Below, piece after piece: positions 7,837-17,084 of a stretch of 33,899 nucleotides of DNA. Within the stretch, counting starts at the first letter, position 1; every line of letters begins with the position of its first letter. A program made the position numbers and the translations under genes. The stretch covers positions 1 through 33,899 of the forward strand of contig JAJRZN010000240.1 of NCBI GenBank assembly GCA_024275235.1, in the 5' to 3' direction. Below the pieces are notes generated by a model, which had not been told where the DNA came from, did no database searches, and was given only the letters and a program-made list of their open reading frames with translations. This DNA is from Deltaproteobacteria bacterium (GTDB taxonomy: Bacteria > Desulfobacterota > Desulfobulbia > Desulfobulbales > VMSU01).

Positions 7837-9489
7837 ATGGCTATTGCGAATACCCCCTTAATCGGCATTACCATGGGCTGCCCGGTGGGGATCGGGCCGG
7901 AGGTGGCTCTTAAATATCTCCGGCAGGCCGCCGATGAAGGCCCCGAAGCGGTAATAATCGGCGATTGTGAGGTGTTGATTTCCACCGCCCGCCTCCTTGA
8001 TCTGCCCGCCGCAGTCTGCAGCTGGCAGCCCGGTCAACCCCTGCGGCCGGGTTCGATAAATGTTTACCAGGTGGCGGATGTTGATGCCGATGCCGTCCTG
8101 AACCACCGGCAACTGCGCTATGGTTGTCCCAACCGGCAGACTGGTCTGGCCATGGCCGCCTATATCAAGGCGGCGGCCCGCCTCCTGCAGGAAGGACGTC
8201 TAACCGCCATGGCCACCTGTCCCATTACCAAAGCCGCTCTCCATGAGGCGGGTTACGATTATCCCGGCCATACCGAGATGCTGGCCCATCTCTTTAAAAC
8301 AGAACAATTTGCCATGATGATGGCCGGAAAATCATTAAAGGTGACCCTGACCACCATTCATCAAAGTCTGGCCTCGGTGGCCATGTCTTTGACTACTGAG
8401 GCAATTGTTGAGTTAATTGATTTGAGCGCTCGCTCATTACGCCGTGATTTTGCCGTCCAGAACCCCAGACTGGCAGTGGCGGCCCTCAATCCTCATGCCG
8501 GGGAAGGCGGTATGTTCGGCGATGAGGAAGAGCGGATAATTGCCCCGGCCATTGCCCGGGCCCAGGCCATGGGCTGGCAGGTGGAGGGCCCCTTTCCCCC
8601 TGACACTATATTTAACAAAGCCGCGGCCGGAGATTTTGATCTGGTGGTCTGCATGTATCACGATCAGGGACTCATTCCCTTTAAACTCCTGCATTTTGCC
8701 GATGGAGTTAATGTTACCATCGGACTGCCCCATGTCCGCACCTCGGTGGACCACGGTACGGCTTATGATATAGCCGGTAAGGGGCTGGCCAGTCCCGTCA
8801 GCCTTAAGGCGGCGGTGGAGATGGCGGCCATGATCGCCGAAAATCGTCGGCAATACGGGGCGGAGCGCTCTCTGCCCTCTTCTCCCGTCCGTCAGGGGCG
8901 TCTAATTGCCTTTGAGGGTATTGACGGCAGCGGTAAATCAACTCAGATAGAATTACTGGCCGAGACCCTGCGGGGGGAAGGTTTTGAGGTTCTGCTGACC
9001 CGTGAGCCCACCGATTCGTCCTACGGCCGGCGGATAAGAGAACTTTACAGTCACCGGGAGGCGGTCAGCCATGAAGAGGAGCTGGAACTTTTTATTGCCG
9101 ATCGGCGCCAGCATGTGGCGGAGGTGATAAATCCGGCCCTTGAAAGTGGTAAAATTGTACTCACCGACCGTTATTTTCTTTCCACTGCCGCCTATCAAGG
9201 GGCGAACGGCCTGGATCCTGACGATATTCTGCGCCGCAACGATTTTGCCCCGTCTCCTGATCTGGCTTTGATTCTTGAGGTGCCGCCCAGTCTGTCGGTT
9301 GCCCGTATTCGCCAGGGGCGGGGGGAGACCCCCAATGATTTTGAGCAGGAGGATTATCTGACTAAGGTGGCGGCAGTCTTTGCGGAGCTTCGCGGTGATT
9401 ATATCAGGCGTTTGCCTGGAACCGGAGACCTTAACGCGGTGCGCCTGAGAATCTGGCAGGCGGTTAAGGGGATTTTGCCCTCCGCTTAG
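7837..9489 (+). CDS. Fusion of 4-hydroxythreonine-4-phosphate dehydrogenase (PdxA) and thymidylate kinase (Tmk)
   Basis: N-terminal ~340 aa PdxA (GITMGCPVGIGPEVALKYL, GHTEMLAHLF, TTIHQSL, ALNPHAGEGGMFGDEE, CMYHDQGLIPFKLL, VRTSVDHGTAYDIAGKG); C-terminal ~210 aa Tmk (RLIAFEGIDGSGKSTQIELL, LTREPTDSSYGRRIREL, FIADRRQHV, VLTDRYFLSTAAYQGA). One uninterrupted frame, junction near nt 8890. Confidence 0.95.
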   Translation: MAIANTPLIGITMGCPVGIGPEVALKYLRQAADEGPEAVIIGDCEVLISTARLLDLPAAVCSWQPGQPLRPGSINVYQVADVDADAVLNHRQLRYGCPNRQTGLAMAAYIKAAARLLQEGRLTAMATCPITKAALHEAGYDYPGHTEMLAHLFKTEQFAMMMAGKSLKVTLTTIHQSLASVAMSLTTEAIVELIDLSARSLRRDFAVQNPRLAVAALNPHAGEGGMFGDEEERIIAPAIARAQAMGWQVEGPFPPDTIFNKAAAGDFDLVVCMYHDQGLIPFKLLHFADGVNVTIGLPHVRTSVDHGTAYDIAGKGLASPVSLKAAVEMAAMIAENRRQYGAERSLPSSPVRQGRLIAFEGIDGSGKSTQIELLAETLRGEGFEVLLTREPTDSSYGRRIRELYSHREAVSHEEELELFIADRRQHVAEVINPALESGKIVLTDRYFLSTAAYQGANGLDPDDILRRNDFAPSPDLALILEVPPSLSVARIRQGRGETPNDFEQEDYLTKVAAVFAELRGDYIRRLPGTGDLNAVRLRIWQAVKGILPSA

Positions 9490-9535
9490 GAGCATATTGT
9501 TTACAGGCCCTTAATTTTAAAAGGCGGAATGTGGA

Positions 9536-11251
9536 ATGAGAAATTATATAGTTCTTATCTTTTGCGGTCTGCTGCTTCTCTCCTGTGCCCCGCATAACAT
9601 GCGGGTGAGTAATCTTACCTCTTATAACAAGGTGCGGGAGCCGGCCGAAGAGGTTGATCATAACTGCTCGTATTTTTATTTTCTCTGGGCTCGAAGTGCC
9701 GAATTAGACGGCCACGACGATGAGGCTCAGGCGGCCTACGAAAAGGCCATCGTCTGTGATCCTGATTCCGATTATCTTGTTCGCCGCCTGTCAGCCCTCC
9801 TGCTGCGTATGGGTAAAACAAAGCAGGCCGTAAGCTGGATGGCAAAACTGATTGCCGCTCAACCCCATAATGCAGGGTTGCGGGTTTTTCTTGCCGATCT
9901 CTATGCCTCCATGGGTGATTTGGACAAGGCCGAGGGTATTTATCTTCAAGCCCTGGAGTATGCTCCTGCCAACAGCGATATAATGCTCAAACTGGGCAAG
10001 GTCTATCTGCGGCAAAGGGACTATCCAAAGGCCCGTAATGTTCTGGAACGTATGGTACGGATTGTCCCTGATTCCTTTGCCGGTTATTATTATCTGGCCC
10101 GTCTTTACCGGCAGACCCATTATTTTGCTAAGGCCAGAGCCGCCTATAAGCGGGTTCTGAAAATAAACTGGTTACCGCCCCTGGCTCTGGAGGCGGCGGC
10201 TTTTTATGAGCGCTCTAATCATAAGGTGGCCGCCATCGCGCTCTACCGGAAGATATTGCGGCGGGCAAACGGCGTTAATAACGAGGCCCTGGGGCGTCTC
10301 GTTGGTATATATATTGGAGAGAAAAGATTTAAAGAGGCCTTAAAGATACTTAAAGAGGAGCGGGATCTGGCTGCTGATCCCGCTACTATTGATTTTACCA
10401 TGGGCCGGGTTTATCTGCGGGCCGAGGACTATCCGGCGGCAATTAAACTTTTCAAGGCCATGCTGAAAAGGGATAAAAACTTTGATAACGCCCGTTTTCT
10501 CCTGGCTCTGGCCTATTACGAAAATGGTGATGTCAAGGCCGCTAAAAAGTTGCTGCTAACGGTGGATGTCGACGCCGACAGCTACAGTGAGTCGGTCTTC
10601 ATGCTGGCCAGGATTTACGCTGACGAAAAGGATTATAAAGCGGCCATTAATCTGCTTAAAGGGGTTATTGGCCGTAAGCGGGATCAGGAAAGTTTTTATT
10701 TTACCCTGGCCATACTCTATGAGGAGGCAGGACAGACGGCCAAGGCAGTTGAGACCTTTAAGGAGGTTATACGGGTTTTTCCTGATTCGGCCGAGGCTCG
10801 GCGCAAATACGCCCTGTTTCTGGATCGCTGCGGTCACGGGGATGCTGCTCTGCGGCAAATGTTGAGTTCTTTAAGCCTGGAAGCGGATAATGTCATGGCC
10901 TTGAACTATGTGGGCTATACCTGGGCTGACAGGGGAGTTCATCTTCAAAAGGCCCTGGATTATATCAAAAAGGCGCTGGCGGCCCGTCCTGATGACGGTT
11001 ATATCCGTGACAGTCTGGGCTGGGTGTATTTTAAACTTGGTGAGAATGAGAAGGCGAGGCTGGAATTGAAGAAGGCCTTGACTGAGCAGGGCGATGACCC
11101 CACCATTCATGAACACCTTGGTGATGTCCTGAGAGCCATGGGGCTGAATAATGAGGCTCTTGAAAATTATCATAAATCCATGAAAGCGGCCCGAACATTA
11201 AAGGATAAGAAACGTTTGCGAACTAAAATTAAGGAACTGGAACGTTTATGA
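9536..11251 (+). CDS. TPR-repeat lipoprotein
   Basis: Lipoprotein signal MRNYIVLIFCGLLLLSC; many TPR-like helix pairs (AAYEKAIVCDPD, KAEGIYLQALEYAPANSDIMLKLGKVYLRQRDYPKA, LGWVYFKLGENEKARLELKKAL). Confidence 0.9.
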   Translation: MRNYIVLIFCGLLLLSCAPHNMRVSNLTSYNKVREPAEEVDHNCSYFYFLWARSAELDGHDDEAQAAYEKAIVCDPDSDYLVRRLSALLLRMGKTKQAVSWMAKLIAAQPHNAGLRVFLADLYASMGDLDKAEGIYLQALEYAPANSDIMLKLGKVYLRQRDYPKARNVLERMVRIVPDSFAGYYYLARLYRQTHYFAKARAAYKRVLKINWLPPLALEAAAFYERSNHKVAAIALYRKILRRANGVNNEALGRLVGIYIGEKRFKEALKILKEERDLAADPATIDFTMGRVYLRAEDYPAAIKLFKAMLKRDKNFDNARFLLALAYYENGDVKAAKKLLLTVDVDADSYSESVFMLARIYADEKDYKAAINLLKGVIGRKRDQESFYFTLAILYEEAGQTAKAVETFKEVIRVFPDSAEARRKYALFLDRCGHGDAALRQMLSSLSLEADNVMALNYVGYTWADRGVHLQKALDYIKKALAARPDDGYIRDSLGWVYFKLGENEKARLELKKALTEQGDDPTIHEHLGDVLRAMGLNNEALENYHKSMKAARTLKDKKRLRTKIKELERL

Positions 11252-12066
11252 TTGTGATTAACTGTTTCAGCTTCGTAACTATTCCCCGGCCGGCTTTGAA
11301 AAATATCGGTCTTATCTGCTGTCTGGCAGTGCTCTTCACCCTTGGTGCCTGTGCCACCTTGCCTCATGGGCCGCTGGTCAGGGGGCGGCAGGCGGATGAG
11401 GTGCGAACTGCCTTTCGAGATCAACAGCAAAAATGTCCGGTCGGGGTTGATGCCGAGGTCAGCCTTGATATTCCGGCTCTGAACCTGCCTGATGTTGATG
11501 GCTATCTCCTGACTTACGCCCCGGGTTATCTGCGCTTTGACGGCCTCACTCCCCTCGGGCTTACGGCAAATATACTGACTACCAACGGCCGGCGTTATGA
11601 TTATATCGTGGTGCAGAGTCAACTGGCCTATGGCGGCACCATTACAGGGCAGAAATATATCCCGCCTGTCCTGGCCGCTGAGGTGTCCTGCTGGCTCCTG
11701 GGCCGGCCGCGTCTTGCTGAACGTCAGTTGACCGTTGAGGAGGCGGGCGGCGGCAATTATTGGCTGGGATCGGCGCTGGACGGCAGGGTGCGCACCAAAA
11801 TTTTATTTTCTCCAGCCCGCGGGCAGGTACAACGCTATCTCGCCACGGCTCCAGGCTATAAAACCCTTGATGTTTATTACGAATATAACTCCCGTGCTAT
11901 TGGCCGCCGGAACTCATGCCGGTTGCCGGATGAGGTCAGGATGCGGCTGGGCGGGCACCAGGTTTTTAATCTCAAAATTAAAAATCCGTCAGTCGTAAAA
12001 AAGTTACGGAAAGAGCGCTTCAGAATTAAGATTCCCAATAATTACAAAAGGATCAACCTGCATTGA
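11248..12066 (+). CDS. Putative outer-membrane lipoprotein, possibly LolB/LolA-fold
   Basis: Lipobox LFTLGAC; ATGA overlap with the TPR gene; beta-rich body (YLLTYAPGYLRFDGLTPLGLTANILTTNGRRYDYIVV). The fold is inference. Confidence 0.6.
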   Translation: MIVINCFSFVTIPRPALKNIGLICCLAVLFTLGACATLPHGPLVRGRQADEVRTAFRDQQQKCPVGVDAEVSLDIPALNLPDVDGYLLTYAPGYLRFDGLTPLGLTANILTTNGRRYDYIVVQSQLAYGGTITGQKYIPPVLAAEVSCWLLGRPRLAERQLTVEEAGGGNYWLGSALDGRVRTKILFSPARGQVQRYLATAPGYKTLDVYYEYNSRAIGRRNSCRLPDEVRMRLGGHQVFNLKIKNPSVVKKLRKERFRIKIPNNYKRINLH

Positions 12067-14572
12067 ATATTGAAGAAATACTCCCCCTTATCAAGCGTCC
12101 CAGTCGTTATCTTGGTAATGAACATAATGTGATCAACAAGGACTGGCAGGGCGTGCGTCTGCGGGTTGCCCTGGCCTTTCCCGACCTCTATTAAATCGGG
12201 ATGAGCCATCAGGGCCTGAAGATCATCTATAATATCCTGAATCAGGAAGATGATTTCCTGGCGGAACGGGTTTATGCCCCTGATATTGATATGGAGCGTC
12301 TGCTGCGGGAGCGCGGTCTGCCTCTTTTCAGCCTGGAGAGTAAACGGCCTCTGTCTGACTTTGACATGCTGGGTATAACCCTGCCCTACGAGTTATGTTA
12401 CACCAATATTCTCACCATTCTCGACTTGGCCGCTATTCCTTTCTACAGCCGGGAGCGTGATGATTCTCAGCCGCTGATTGTCGGCGGCGGCCCCTGTGCC
12501 TTTCACCCTGAGCCTGTGGCCGATTTTTTGATGCCATTCTGCTTGGCGACGGCGAGGAGGCGGTGCTGAGCATTGCCCGTTGTATCGCCGCCGGTCGGGA
12601 GCAGGGCAGGGGAAGGGCGGCAATTCTGGACTCTTTGAGCCGGATTGAGGGAGTCTATGTCCCCTCTTATTTTGAACCGCAATATGGCTCTAAAGGCCAA
12701 TTAACCGAGATCAGGCCATTAAACGGGCGCCCGGCTCGAGTGCGGCGGACGGTGGTGGCAGATCTAAACGCCCAGCCCGCCATTGAGCGGCCATTGGTGC
12801 CTCTGGCCCGTATCGTCCATGACCGGCTGGGGCTGGAGCTGGCCCGCGGCTGTACCAGGGGCTGCCGTTTCTGCCAGGCCGGGGTGATTTATCGGCCGGT
12901 GCGGGAGCTGGCCCCGGAACGGGTCATGGAACTGGCTGTAGATGGTATAAGGAACGGTGGTTTTGACGAATTGGCTCTCCTCTCTTTAAGTACGGGCGAT
13001 TATTCCTGCCTGGCCCCGCTTCTGGTGCGTTTGATGGATGAGTTTGCCGCCCGTCACATCTCGGTCTCAATGCCCTCCATGCGGGTGGGAACCTTGACTC
13101 CGGAGATTATGGAGCAGGTCAAGAGGGTGCGGAAGAGTGGATTTACCATTGCCCCGGAGGCTGGAACCGACCGCCTGCGGCGGGTAATTAATAAGGGGAT
13201 TACCGAGGCTGATTTACTGAAAACCGTAAGTACCGCCTTTGAGCTGGGCTGGAAGTTGATTAAGCTCTATTTCATGTTTGGCCTGCCCATGGAGACCAGG
13301 GAGGACATAGACGCTATTCCGGCCCTGACCGTCCGGGCTCTGCGGGCGGCGGGCGGCAAAGGCCGGACGATAAACGTCAGTATCGGTACCTTTGTTCCCA
13401 AGCCACACACGCCCTTTCAATGGGAACCGCAATTGGACACGGACACGGCCTATGACTATATTGACCGCCTGAAAAGGGCCATGCCCAAGGGGGCTAAACT
13501 AAAGTGGAATGACCCCCGGAATAGTTTTTTAGAGGGCGTTTTTTCCAGGGGTGACCGGCGTCTGGCCCCCCTCATTGAGAAGGCCTGGCGGGCTGGAGCC
13601 CGTCTTGACGCCTGGTCTGAGTACTTTAATCTGCCCCGCTGGCAGGAGGCAGCCGTTGAGCTGGGAATTGATCTAAACGACTATCTGCGCCGTCGGGAGT
13701 TGGATGAGGTGCTGCCCTGGGATCACATTGACTGCGGCCTGGAGTCTGATTTTCAGATCAGGGAACTTGCCAAAGCCAGGGAAGAGGCCTATACCCCGGA
13801 CTGCCGGGTGCACGGCTGCCAGGGCTGCGGCCTCTGTGATTTTAAAAAAGTTAAGCCGGTGGTTTATGATGCCGCGGCGGCCCGTGCTGAGGTGCCCCGC
13901 AGCTTTGGCACCAGGGCCGTCAGCCAGCCGCAAGGGGCGTATCATTATCGTTTTACTTACGAGAAACGGGGCCTGGCCCGGTTTGTCGGTCATCTTGAGT
14001 TTCTCCAGACCCTGTTCAGAGCGGTGGAGCGGGCCGGATTGCCGGTGAAATTTTCGCGGGGCTTTAATCCCTCGCCCCGGATTTCCTTCAGTCCCGCTCT
14101 CCCCCTGGGGATGGAGAGTCTGGCGGAATATTTTACCGCCGAGCTGCAGACCCCCTTGTCTGACCTCGATGGCTGGCTTAAAAGAATGAATGATGAGATG
14201 CCTCAGGGCTTTAATGTTCTGAAGATTAAACTCACCGGCAAGGGGCAGCCCCTTAAAATTGTTACTGATTACCGGATTGTCCTGCCGGTTGAGATTGTGG
14301 GTGATAAAATAGATAAATTTCTGCGGGTCGAGAAATTTCCTCTCTCCGTTATACGCAAGGGGAGAAAAAAGGAGATAGACGCCAGGCCATTGGTGCGGGA
14401 GATAGAGGTGCTTGATACCTCTGTCCTGGCGCTCACTATGGTCAGCGAGATCAGTAAGGCCGGGATTAAACCCCTGGAATTTGTTCAGGCCCTGCTGGGG
14501 TTAAACGATAACGATACGCCGGTGCGGGCCGTAAAACTTGCCTGGCGGGAGGACGATGGTAATGGCTACTGA
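12063..14572 (+). pseudogene. TIGR03960-type radical SAM protein fused to a DUF2344 (TIGR03936) domain; reading frame interrupted twice
   Basis: Frame from TTG 12063 gives NIEEILPLIKRPSRYLGNEHNVINKDWQGVRLRVALAFPDLY*IGMSHQGLKIIYNIL; TAA at 12192-12194; frame shift at T6 tract 12524-12529; then LELARGCTRGCRFCQAGVIYRPVRE (CxxxCxxC) and C-terminal DUF2344 (YRFTYEKRGLARFVGHLEFLQTLFRAVERAGLPVKFSRGFNPSPRISF). Confidence 0.8.
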
Positions 14573-16127
14573 TCTGATTATTAACGCGACTTCATACGAG
14601 GTTAGAATCGCTCTGCTGGAGCATGGTGAGCTGGTGGAGTTTTATCTTGAGCGCCCCTCGGAGCGCGGGCTGGCAGGTAATATATATTATGGCCGGGTAT
14701 CCAGGGTACTGCCCGGTATGCAGGCCGCCTTTGTGGATATCGGTCTGGAACGTAATGGCTTTCTCTATGTGGATGATGTCAATATCGGGGCCCAGCAGGT
14801 GGATAATTTCGCTAACGGTAACGGCCACAATCACGATGACGATCAGATGCCGCCGGAATCGCTTTCCAAGCGTGAACCGGGAATGAATATTGATGATCTC
14901 CTCGTGGAGGGACAGGAGCTTCTCGTTCAGATCAGTAAGGAGCCCATTGGCAGCAAGGGGGCGCGGCTGACCTGTAATATAACCCTGCCGGGCCGCAATC
15001 TTGTCTTTATGCCCATGACTGATCATATCGGCATTTCCCGCAAGATTGAGGATGAAAAAACCAGGGGGCGGTTGAAGGAGATTATCGAGAATCTCCGGCC
15101 GGCAGATACCGGTTTTATTCTGCGGACAGTGGGCGAGAATGCCACTCATGCCCTCTTGGAAGCCGATATGGAATTTTTGCTGAACCTGTGGATGGAAATT
15201 CAGGACTCCGCCGCTGTTCATAAGGCCCCATATCTGCTCTATAAAGATCTGGATACTACCCTGCGGGTGGTGCGGGATGTCTTTTCACCGAGTGTCGACC
15301 GGGTGGTGGTGGATGACAAGGCGACCTATGAGCGGGTCTGGCAATTTGTGCAGAACTTTGCCCCCCGTCTCTTGAACAAGGTGCATCATTTTGCTGAAAA
15401 TATTCCGGTTTTTGATGCCTATGGGATTGGGACGGACATCAGCCGGGTCTTGAACAAAAAGGTCTGGCTGCGCTGCGGCGGTTATATAATTATTGAAAAC
15501 ACCGAGGCCTTAACCGTGGTGGATGTTAATACCGGCCGTTATGTGGGGAAGCGCGACCTGGAGGATACTATTTACAAAACCAATATGGAGGCGGCCAAGG
15601 AAATCGCCTATCAGATGCGTCTTAAGAATATCGGCGGCATAATTATTGTCGATTTTATCGACATGGAGCAGGAGACCCACCGGGAAGAGGTGGTAAGAAT
15701 TCTGCAGGAGGCGGTTAAACGTGATAAATGCCGGGTTAACGTCTTAAAAGTATCTGAATTTGGCCTGGTACAGATGACCCGCAAGCGGAGCCGGGAGGAT
15801 ATTGTCCAGATTATGTGTGAACCGTGTAATTGCTGTGCCGGCAACGGCTGGGTTAAATCACGCCGTACCGTGGCCTATGAAATTTTCAGAAAAATTGCCA
15901 AGAGCCGACTGCCGGGAGCAGTTCGAGTCACTATTAAGGTCAACCCCAGGGTTGCGGCCATGATGCTTAAGGATGAGGCCTCAACCATCCATGAGATAGA
16001 GGATGATTTGCAGATCCAGATAATTATTGAACCGGACAGCCATCTGGCGGTGGAAAAGTACGCTATTATCTGGGGATCTGATAACGGTAAAAGCGGTTTC
16101 CCGGCCATACAAAAGGCACGAACGTAG
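14562..16127 (+). CDS. rng: Ribonuclease G / Rne-Rng family ribonuclease
   Basis: MATDLIINATSYEVRIALLEHGELVEFYLER, NIYYGRVSRVLPGMQAAFVDIGLERNGFLYVDD, TEALTVVDVNTGRYVGK, GGIIIVDFIDM, LVQMTRKRSRE. Confidence 0.95.
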   Translation: MATDLIINATSYEVRIALLEHGELVEFYLERPSERGLAGNIYYGRVSRVLPGMQAAFVDIGLERNGFLYVDDVNIGAQQVDNFANGNGHNHDDDQMPPESLSKREPGMNIDDLLVEGQELLVQISKEPIGSKGARLTCNITLPGRNLVFMPMTDHIGISRKIEDEKTRGRLKEIIENLRPADTGFILRTVGENATHALLEADMEFLLNLWMEIQDSAAVHKAPYLLYKDLDTTLRVVRDVFSPSVDRVVVDDKATYERVWQFVQNFAPRLLNKVHHFAENIPVFDAYGIGTDISRVLNKKVWLRCGGYIIIENTEALTVVDVNTGRYVGKRDLEDTIYKTNMEAAKEIAYQMRLKNIGGIIIVDFIDMEQETHREEVVRILQEAVKRDKCRVNVLKVSEFGLVQMTRKRSREDIVQIMCEPCNCCAGNGWVKSRRTVAYEIFRKIAKSRLPGAVRVTIKVNPRVAAMMLKDEASTIHEIEDDLQIQIIIEPDSHLAVEKYAIIWGSDNGKSGFPAIQKART

Positions 16128-16147
16128 GGGCGTATTGCCTACGCCCC
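16127..16147. repeat. Perfect 8-bp hairpin at the rng stop codon
   Basis: GGGGCGTA-TTGCC-TACGCCCC, first base shared with the TAG stop; no T-run follows. Confidence 0.6.
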
Positions 16148-16205
16148 GGCGTGGGGGAGCTGATATAAATAATTGCGAATTGTACTGCCTCTCTGTTGCT
16201 TTTAC

Positions 16206-16233
16206 TTGACAAAAATAATGGATATGGTAAGTA
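16206..16233 (+). promoter_or_regulatory. Candidate promoter upstream of rplU
   Basis: TTGACA (16206-16211) with a weak -10-like TAAGTA about 16 bp downstream. Confidence 0.4.
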
Positions 16234-16309
16234 ATTCTGTTTCTTGAGCTAATGTGGCCGTTGGAGTGAAGTTGATGACAGCGGTGAGTAATATAAATTG
16301 GAGGTAATT

Positions 16310-16621
16310 ATGTACGCGATTATTCGTACTGGCGGTAAGCAGTATCAGGTAGAGGCCGGGGAGCGTCTGCGGGTGGAAAAATTAAGCGGTAATGTCGGCG
16401 ATTCCATTGTTATTGAGGACGTTCTGCTGGTTGTTGACGGTGAAAATATCAAGATTGGTCAACCCGTTGTTGAGGGGGCCAGGGTTAATGCCAGGATAAT
16501 TGAACAGGATCGCGAAAAGAAGGTTCTGGTCTTTAAGAAGAAGAAACGTAAGGGCTATCAGGTTATGAAGGGCCATCGGCAGTATTTCACCAGTCTTGAG
16601 ATTCAGGAAATTCAGGCCTGA
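16310..16621 (+). CDS. rplU: 50S ribosomal protein L21
   Basis: MYAIIRTGGKQYQVEAGERLRVEKL...KKKRKGYQVMKGHRQYFTSLEI; GGAGG upstream of ATG 16310. Confidence 0.97.
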   Translation: MYAIIRTGGKQYQVEAGERLRVEKLSGNVGDSIVIEDVLLVVDGENIKIGQPVVEGARVNARIIEQDREKKVLVFKKKKRKGYQVMKGHRQYFTSLEIQEIQA

Positions 16622-16638
16622 CAGCGCCTGGATGAATC

Positions 16639-16679
16639 GTAACTGCTTGGATGTGCCTGAGATGCAGCTAAGCAGTTAC
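16639..16679. repeat. Intergenic imperfect palindromic repeat, copy 2
   Basis: GTAACTGCTTGG (16639-16650) ... CTAAGCAGTTAC (16668-16679); arms complementary at 11/12. Confidence 0.7.
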
Positions 16680-16707
16680 ACCAAATTAAGAAAATAGAGG
16701 TTTCAGC

Positions 16708-16971
16708 ATGGCACATAAAAAGGCAGGCGGCAGCTCAAGGAACGGCCGCGATAGTCAGGGACAACGGCGCGGAGTCAAACGTTTTGGCGGTCAGATTGTT
16801 AAGGCTGGTAATATTCTGGTTCGGCAGTTGGGAACCAAGATCCATCCTGGCACCAATGTGGGCTGCGGGCGTGATTATACCTTGTTCGCTAAGATTGACG
16901 GGGTGGTAACCTTTGAAGATTTTGGCCGTAATCGTAAGCGGGTAAGCATATATCCGGCGGAAACAAATTAA
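16708..16971 (+). CDS. rpmA: 50S ribosomal protein L27
   Basis: [48 protein letters not shown]. Confidence 0.97.
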   Translation: MAHKKAGGSSRNGRDSQGQRRGVKRFGGQIVKAGNILVRQLGTKIHPGTNVGCGRDYTLFAKIDGVVTFEDFGRNRKRVSIYPAETN

Positions 16972-16997
16972 AAAATCCTGTTTGCAGGGTTAATTTA

Positions 16998-17067
16998 CCG
17001 GACAGCTGTTGTCGGCGGACGGTCCTTAACGGACGGCTGGCGGGAAACTGCTGATCCGGTTTTTTTT
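16998..17067 (+). terminator. Candidate intrinsic terminator/attenuator between rpmA and obgE
   Basis: Long imperfect hairpin CCGGACAGCTGTT ... AACTGCTGATCCGG followed by eight T (17060-17067). Confidence 0.5.
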
Positions 17068-17084
17068 ATGGGCGGCGGAGAGAT

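Noticed and set aside
12192-12194. Possible recoded stop (selenocysteine/pyrrolysine) in the radical SAM gene
   Set aside because: Codon is TAA, not TGA or TAG, and the expected residue there is Glu; point mutation or sequence error is simpler.
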